Source of the DNA: Adiantum capillus-veneris
Lineage: Eukaryota > Streptophyta > Polypodiopsida > Polypodiales > Pteridaceae
NCBI GenBank assembly: GCA_014529385.2
Contig: CM043942.1
Coordinates: forward strand, 2,646,501-2,706,500
Length of the DNA stretch: 60,000 nt
Direction: 5' to 3'
The position numbers were made by a program, and so were the translations under genes. The notes beneath the pieces are model-generated. The model did not search any database and was not told the DNA's origin. It was given only the letters and a program-made list of their open reading frames with translations. Below are positions 54,685-60,000 of the stretch, piece by piece (position 1 is the stretch's first letter; every line of letters starts with the position of its first letter).

Positions 54685-55150
54685 GTGTACCCAAAGAGTA
54701 TAGTGGTTCAGGGGATCTTTGCGCTCATGTTTCAATCTTCAACATTGTTGAGGGCTAAACAGATAAACGATTTCCATACTCAATACAAAGGATTTGGATT
54801 GACCCTAGAAGGAACGGCCTTGAGCTGGTTCCACCCATTAAACAGTTGGGAACTCCCAATCATAGAGCAACTTCTTTAAGAATTTGCAGAGGAATTCTCA
54901 AAGAGAGGAATTAAGCATAATACGGTCTCCAAAAACTATGCATTCAAACAAAAGGAGAAAGAAAAGATGAAGGAAGCTTCACTTCGATTTAAGCTATACA
55001 TAGAAAGATATCTTGCTAGAGAGCTACCTCAAGATGATAGGTTTTCAGTCCTTCTGATAGAAGGATTGCAAAATGACACTCTCAATAAAGATTTTCACTT
55101 AAAGGCGGGTGTTACTTTTGAACAAGTCATGAAAAAAGTGTTGTAACTGT
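54685..55150 (+). pseudogene. Capsid domain, element 3
   Basis: 54685-54879 gives QYKGFGLTLEGTALSWFHPL, matching the capsid signature LSLTLSGKAGDWYRTL of the main element. After TAA 54877-54879 the frame continues EFAEEFSKRGIKH, SLRFKLYIERYLARELPQDD, LLIEGLQNDTL to about 55150. Confidence 0.75.
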
Positions 55151-55324
55151 AAGACATATAGAGATGTGACTGGGGACACAGACCAAGGGACGAGTAGCAC
55201 CTCTTCAACCACTAGTGGGTGGGCAAAACTCAACTGTGCCAGAAGTTGATCAAATGATCTAGAAATTGATTAGAAGGATGAACCAAGGAAATAGGACAAA
55301 CCCAAAAACACAACAATAACCCAC

Positions 55325-56101
55325 ACAAAATGTGACACTTGTGGAGGAGATCATCCAACTCAATGGTGCAACATGCAACAAAGACTAGGAGAAAATGTAC
55401 ATCGTGTATTGAAGTGGTGTGCTATTGAAGAAAAATGGACAAACCATGAGACCCATGAATGTTTCTACAATATAAACTATATTAGAGAAAGACCATATGG
55501 GCCACCTGAAGGGTAACAATTGTGACCGACTCCAAGATACCAAGTAGGACCAAATAATGCAGTCCAAGGGCAGGAAAAACCTCAATCTGTGTTGGGACAT
55601 CAACCTCATTTACCCTAGGAAAACAGATCCATGGTAAGAATTTCACAACCCAAAGAGGCACCTACAAATCAGAGTATGATACAAGTAGTTTCATACCGAG
55701 AAGATTCAGACAGCTCCTATGAGAGAGAGTTAGACAGTAGTGTCTATGCTTCTAAAAGACAAATTCCATGGATAGTTTTTGAAGAGATGTCAAAATCATC
55801 ATGCATAGCATAACCAAACAAAACCCATTACTTGGTCGATGAAAATATGCTCATGTTCATGGAAAATTATAACTACAGACCTAGGGGATACCCTTCTAGA
55901 ACCGGACAACCGATGGGGACTCCACAAGCTTCTCCACCACTAGTAGGACCATGCTATGAATGCAGTGGTGATCATTGGGCAAGAAGTTGTCCACACAAAG
56001 GAGAGCATATCAAACTTTCTGGGTACTGTGAGGGATGTACATATGACCATCTCATTCCACACTGTCCAAAAACCATGATAACAAAGGCAAGGCTACCATG
56101 A
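55325..56101 (+). pseudogene. Zinc-knuckle region, element 3
   Basis: CDTCGGDHPTQWC (about 55333), CYECSGDHWARSC (near 55953) and CEGCTYDHLIPHC (near 56030) are three CX2CX3HX4C knuckles, the same atypical spacing as two knuckles of the main element. The frame is broken by stops between 55515 and 55630. Confidence 0.75.
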
Positions 56102-56139
56102 ACAAAATCCAAATTGTATCAAGTTCAAGTGGACCAAAT

Positions 56140-56700
56140 CATAGTAACCTCTTGTGGAATCGCATATGAACACACCTTCACTATAATGAATTTTGATGAG
56201 AGCAGCAATTTTGATATCATATTGGGCAGAACATTTATGCGTCAGCTCAAGATGGTACAAGACTAGGGCTATGGCTATATCTACTTAAGACATAAGGATG
56301 TCACTACAAAGATCATTGTCAACGATCATAGTTATAGAGATGTAGAATGGACCCCAAGAGAAGAGTTAAACTCTGCAACTGAGCAGGAAGGAGGAATATC
56401 TGCTTGGCTGCAAAACAAAGTACACAATTGGGTGTGTGGAGATTTTGAGAGTAGGAGTTTGAAAAAAGAGTATTGTATTCACGATAGATCAGTACAAGAC
56501 GAGGCGTATGTACCATAGCTTTTTTTATAAAAGATGTTCAAACCTTTTGGATGGTAGTAGATACTAGCCACCCTTGATGTGTGTGTAAATGAGGTGACAC
56601 TGATTGAATTCTTTGATGAGGAAGGATATGGTATCATTCCATTCCAAATGATGAGTGTCATCCTATGTCCAAAATCAGGATCAAAAGTACCTGACATGGA
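56140..56700 (+). pseudogene. Protease C-terminal half and spacer, element 3
   Basis: VTSCGIAYEHTFTIMNF and FDIILGRTFMRQLKMVQD match element 2 protease. The half with the catalytic Asp is deleted. TAG at 56264-56266 falls on the same codon as TGA 7835-7837 in element 2. GYGYIYLRH, HSYRDVEWTP and ILATLDVC-like spacer sequence follow, with frameshifts. Confidence 0.75.
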
Positions 56701-57182
56701 GAGAGTTACAAATTGTTAGTGCATAGTGGATGAGATCTCCATAAGGGACCTTGATCAAACTGATGAAGGAGCATTCCAAGATTCCATCAACAGGCCTTTA
56801 AAAAGACAACGTGGATGATGAGCTTTCTAGTAGCTCAGACAAGGACATCAAATAGAAGGATCGACAAGCGGTCTATTATGATTTTCCAAACCAAAAACCA
56901 CAAAGACAATGCAAATATCTGAATAGACGCATGAATAAACGAAATAAAACAAAAGAAAATTATGTAACGTTTTTAAACAACAAAACATAATATTTGAGCC
57001 TGGTCGAAGCAACTGATTTCCTTAAAGATGAGATATGAAAGAGGTTCATGAAACTCGACTCAACAGAAAAAAACTTGAAAAAGAAAAGCAGACAAAAATC
57101 ACAAGCTGAAAATATCTCTAAAAAGTCAATGAGATTATAAAAAACAGAGCGCAAACACAAATACAATGAATTAAAATGAAGT

Positions 57183-57960
57183 TTGAAAGAAGTTTGGACA
57201 ACGGAGTTGAAAATTGACGATGAATCAGACGATTATAAGTTTGACTCACCTTCCCAATACAAAACGTATACTATTCAAGACAAAACATTTGTAGGTCAGA
57301 AGTCCAAAAAAGACCCAAAGGAGCCTGGAACCTCATATGATAGGCCTGAAAAAGCAAAATGTATAAACCTAGCAGAACCAGGCATGAAATCGAAGCCGGC
57401 ATACATTGCCACGGACCTCACGGAAGAAGAAGAGCAGCTATTGATAGCAATACTTTGACGATATAAAGATGTGTTTGCATGGTCATACAAAGACCTAAAG
57501 GGAATAGATCCAAAAAAATTTCAACACACGAGCCCCCTTAAAAGTGATGCCAGACCGCACAGACAACACCCTTACACCATGTACAATGAGACTTTTGCCA
57601 AAAAGATTAAAGAGGAGATAGAAAAACTCAAGGACGTAGAGTTTATCTACGAGATTGAACACACTGATTGGGTGTCCTCAATTGTATTAGTACCCAAAAA
57701 GAATGGAAAGTTACGGGTCTGTGTGAAGCTCAAACAGGTAAATGTTGCAACCATCAGAGACAACTATCCACTACCAATAACAGACCATGTTATTGAGAGA
57801 TTTGCAGAGAAGGAGGCTTATAGTTTTCTAGATGGGTTCTCAGGCTACAACCATTTGACCATAAACCAGAAGATCAACATAAGATGTAATGGAATTTGCC
57901 TATTCAATTTGAGAGTAGCGGAATTTAATGAGAGTACTTTCAAGAAATGATTTTGTGAGC
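57183..57960 (+). pseudogene. Reverse transcriptase N-terminal part, element 3 (truncated)
   Basis: LAEPGMKSKPAYIATDLTEE, TGA at 57456-57458, FAWSYKDLKGIDPKKFQH, FIYEIEHTDWVSSIVLVPKK, NGKLRVCVKLKQVN and SFLDGFSGYNHLTI are RT fingers and palm motifs. The conserved MDLK reads VKLK. After SGYN the frame degenerates and the element stops near 57960 without the catalytic box. Confidence 0.85.
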
Positions 57961-58144
57961 ATAGCGGGTAGACATAATTGAAGATAGCAACATAATTATA
58001 GCAATTAGTTAACTTGGCATGGACAATACTTTTGCAAGAGAGAGAATTTAGAGAACATGACAATAGTTGAGGACCGGATTTATGTGGAGCCGGGCCCCCC
58101 TCCAATAGGCATTTGTATTATGATTTCTCCCATAAAGAGAGACT
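57961..58144 (+). other. Junction between element 3 and the right-hand LTR
   Basis: No recognisable feature. The element 3 match ends here and the LTR border is uncertain. Confidence 0.3.
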
Positions 58145-58907
58145 TGTTACAATACATTCTTTGTGTTCCTTGTGACCTAGGTGAAGCAATGAAGATGGAA
58201 AGCTTCATGCATCACCATCATAGCATAACCTAAACTTGAAGAAAGATTTAACTATACCAAGCCTAAGTCCCAAGACCTCAAACACCTTCGAAGGTGGAGA
58301 GAGCTAGCAGGGAATGAGGGTAGGGAAGAGGAAGAAGAAACATTTCATACGAGAAAGAGCTAGTTCCTCACTTATCATAACTCTTGTGCTAGCATACATA
58401 ATAGCATAGTAATGAAGAAGAAATAGATGGCAAGCTCAAGCATTGAAGCATGGCTCTTGGATGGATTTGCACTCCATAGCCAAGAGTGTTGGTGTAGGCT
58501 CTCAACCTCTACTTGCTTGGAGAAAGAGAGGGAGCTCTTGCACTTTGCATAGTACACAATGAGAGTGTTTGTGAGTGTGTGTGGGTGAGTATACCCCCTA
58601 AGCACCCCCCTAGCTTGCTTGGGTTGACCCCCCCTTGTAGCTCATGCTTGAAGCTCATTGGACCCCTCCAGGCCTAGCCAATCACAAGCAGGAGCCATTA
58701 CAAGCAACATGGGTAGCCTTGGGACAAGTGTCCCCCTTTCCCCTTTGAGAGAGAGGACTTGATAAATGCAAAATCAATTAATTAAATATCCTAAATTATC
58801 ATTGGACCCCTTGGGTGGCCAACCAATAGGTTTCAGGCACACCATGAGGGAAACATGAGGAGGAACTTGACAAGTGTCCTTGCTACCTCTTCAAGCTGGG
58901 GCTTCCC

Positions 58908-58946
<39 letters not shown>

Positions 58947-59407
58947 CTCTCTCATCCCCCCCCCCCCCTTGTAGGCTCGCCCCCCTCCTTGTAGGGATCT
59001 TTTTGACTTTGGATGAGCAAGCCCCTTAGTCATCAAGCATGACTAAGCACTTGAAGTAGGGGGTGTTCCCACAAGCATCTCAGGCAAGCTTCTCAAGGCA
59101 CTTCAAGCACCTTAATCATGCACCAAGTCAAGCACCTCAAGCATGACAAGCACCTCAAGTAGGACAAGTACCTCAAGCACGACAAGCACCTTGAGCTTGG
59201 GCCGGGTTCCCACCTCAAGTTCAGCCCTAGCTTACCTAAGGTCAAAGGACTTTTACACTCATTATTGGAGGTCTTCAATGAAGCTAACCCTAAGGTCTTA
59301 TGCTCCATTGGTTAGCCTTGCTCTTGATAGACCATCTCCCATTTGGGCCCCTTTACTATTGGCTCCGTGTTGAGATAGATCTATAAGCACATATCTATAT
59401 CTTAACA
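58145..59407 (-). repeat. Probable 3' LTR of a second chromovirus (left end uncertain)
   Basis: On the minus strand TGTTAAGATATAG starts at 59407 right after a purine-rich tract. A TGTTAC at 58145 on plus could be the other terminus (giving CA on minus). The interval holds a TG run (58909-58944), a C13 run (58956-58968) and an 18-bp tandem repeat (about 59085-59200). No coding sequence is visible. Confidence 0.45.
59085..59200 (+). repeat. 18-bp tandem repeat, ACAAGCACCTCAAGCATG-like
   Basis: Repeated CAAGCACCTCAAG phrases give a Leu-Ser-Cys-Leu-Arg pattern in a minus-strand shadow ORF. Confidence 0.75.
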
Positions 59408-59432
59408 CTTGTTCCCATTTATTCTCCCACAT
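59408..59432 (-). promoter_or_regulatory. Candidate polypurine tract of second chromovirus
   Basis: Minus strand GTGGGAGAATAAATGGGAAC, then AAG, directly before TGTTAAG. Confidence 0.45.
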
Positions 59433-59853
59433 TAAGTGATCAATTTAATATGAGAAAATAATTTGGGTTGGTTAGATATTAGATTTTATGACATTACCTC
59501 TCTCTTGAAATCATAGTCGTCCTTGACTATGAGGTAGAAGAGATAAAGCCTTAGTCATTAGTCAATCGTACTTAGCGGGTAGAGGATCCCTTTTTTACCC
59601 TACGACATCTTTCCAAGATGGATGACTAATCCATTTGTTGCTTGGGAGACATAGCTGCCGCAAGCATGTCTGCTCTTTAGTCCATTTCATTCTCCCAAAG
59701 TAGAGTGACAAATTCTACTTGGTGTTTGAGAGACGTCGTCATCACAAACATGATTCTAAGCATGCATACTAGTTAAATTTGTGCACAATTAAAAAGAGGA
59801 TTAGTCTTATAAGACAAAAACATGAGTCATTTAAAAGAGAGTTGACCATTTGC

Positions 59854-60000
59854 TTACTCTAATGTAGCATTGTAAGCATTGACAAGGTTCATACTATCCT
59901 TAAGTTGTACTCCTTGCATCCATTTAGCATCTTCAAAAGGATAATTTTTGAACTTAATAAGATACCGTCGGATTATCTTACCATGTCGTAGTACCTTGTC
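59854..60000 (-). CDS. Chromodomain C-terminus of a second chromovirus (partial)
   Basis: Minus frame from 60000: KVLRHGKIIRRYLIKFKNYP, FEDAKWMQGVQLKD, ending NAYNATLE and TAA at 59854-59856. IKFKNYPFEDAKW is the chromodomain signature; compare LWKDFPIEDATWED at 45620-45660. The remainder of integrase lies beyond the window. Confidence 0.75.
   Translation of the reverse strand, partial: DKVLRHGKIIRRYLIKFKNYPFEDAKWMQGVQLKDSMNLVNAYNATLE

Larger units (their letters stand above)
39507..57960 (+). mobile_element. Ty3/gypsy element 3, decayed, carrying a nested chromovirus
   Basis: The primer-binding site (39507-39525) and leader continue to 41402. The chromovirus 41403-53463 then interrupts, and element 3 resumes at 53464 with Gag-like frames, knuckles, the end of a protease, a spacer and part of RT, and stops near 57960. 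Removing the chromovirus and one AGTAC copy joins leader to Gag. The PBS, knuckle type and protease-spacer sequences tie it to the main element and element 2. RT is cut off after SFLDGFSGYN; RNase H, integrase and 3' LTR are absent. Confidence 0.8.

Noticed and set aside
1-60000. tRNA, rRNA, snoRNA or miRNA genes
   Set aside because: Apart from primer-binding sites complementary to tRNA 3' ends, no cloverleaf or conserved RNA core was recognised by eye; a covariance-model scan would be decisive.

Overview
This window is intergenic heterochromatin-like DNA from a land-plant nuclear genome. It is built almost entirely of LTR retrotransposons nested in and abutting one another. Supporting signs are plant-type Ty3/gypsy polyproteins, tRNA-Asp and tRNA-iMet primer-binding sites, polypurine tracts, 5-bp target-site duplications, a poly(A)-tailed LINE fragment and long AT-rich non-coding tracts. 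I see no convincing host gene, tRNA or rRNA. The sequence does not identify the species. The integrase and polyprotein types suggest a large-genome plant, possibly a non-flowering one, but that is an impression from memory.

Layout. (1) 1-2274, minus strand: an internally deleted Ty3/gypsy copy (element 1) whose integrase region carries a duplicated zinc-binding module. (2) 2275-5095: old repeat DNA with a 158-bp tandem array split by a solo LTR (4306-5029, TSD TGGAG). (3) about 5095-11510, plus: element 2, a relative of element 1 that lost capsid/NC and RT-RH-IN but keeps protease and a W-x-P-K repeat ORF; it ends in a polypurine tract and a 3' LTR at 10956. (4) 11510-20465: degraded repeats, an unidentified ORF (14534-15366), a triplicated 148-bp unit and a LINE 3' end with A-tail (17459-18561). 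(5) 20471-34371, plus: a complete 13.9-kb Ty3/gypsy element with 2-3% divergent LTRs, TSD GATTG and a tRNA-Asp PBS. From capsid onward its polyprotein stays in one reading frame (CA, NC, PR, RT, RH, IN) and continues past integrase into a second retropepsin-like domain and a W-x-P-K repeat tail. (6) 34377-39504: unrecognised DNA plus a charged coiled-coil pseudogene. (7) about 39507-57960, plus: element 3, a decayed relative of the main element with a leader carrying five regularly spaced palindromes. Inside it sits (8) 41403-53463, minus: a complete 12.06-kb chromovirus with TSD AGTAC. The chromovirus 3' LTR itself hosts a 1,322-bp TIR transposon flanked by TTAA. (9) 58000-60000: the 3' LTR side and chromodomain end of another minus-strand chromovirus that runs off the window.

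Insertion order can be read directly: element 3, then the chromovirus inside it, then the TTAA-flanked transposon inside the chromovirus LTR. The main element inserted separately. Nearly all coding regions are broken, and many stops sit where TGG, CGA, CAA or CAG is expected, which fits decay by deamination of methylated cytosine. The most unusual features are the post-integrase second protease with its W-x-P-K array, the probable gag start exon lying inside the chromovirus LTR and joined by splicing across the PBS, the periodic palindromes in the element 3 leader, and the duplicated HHCC module of element 1.
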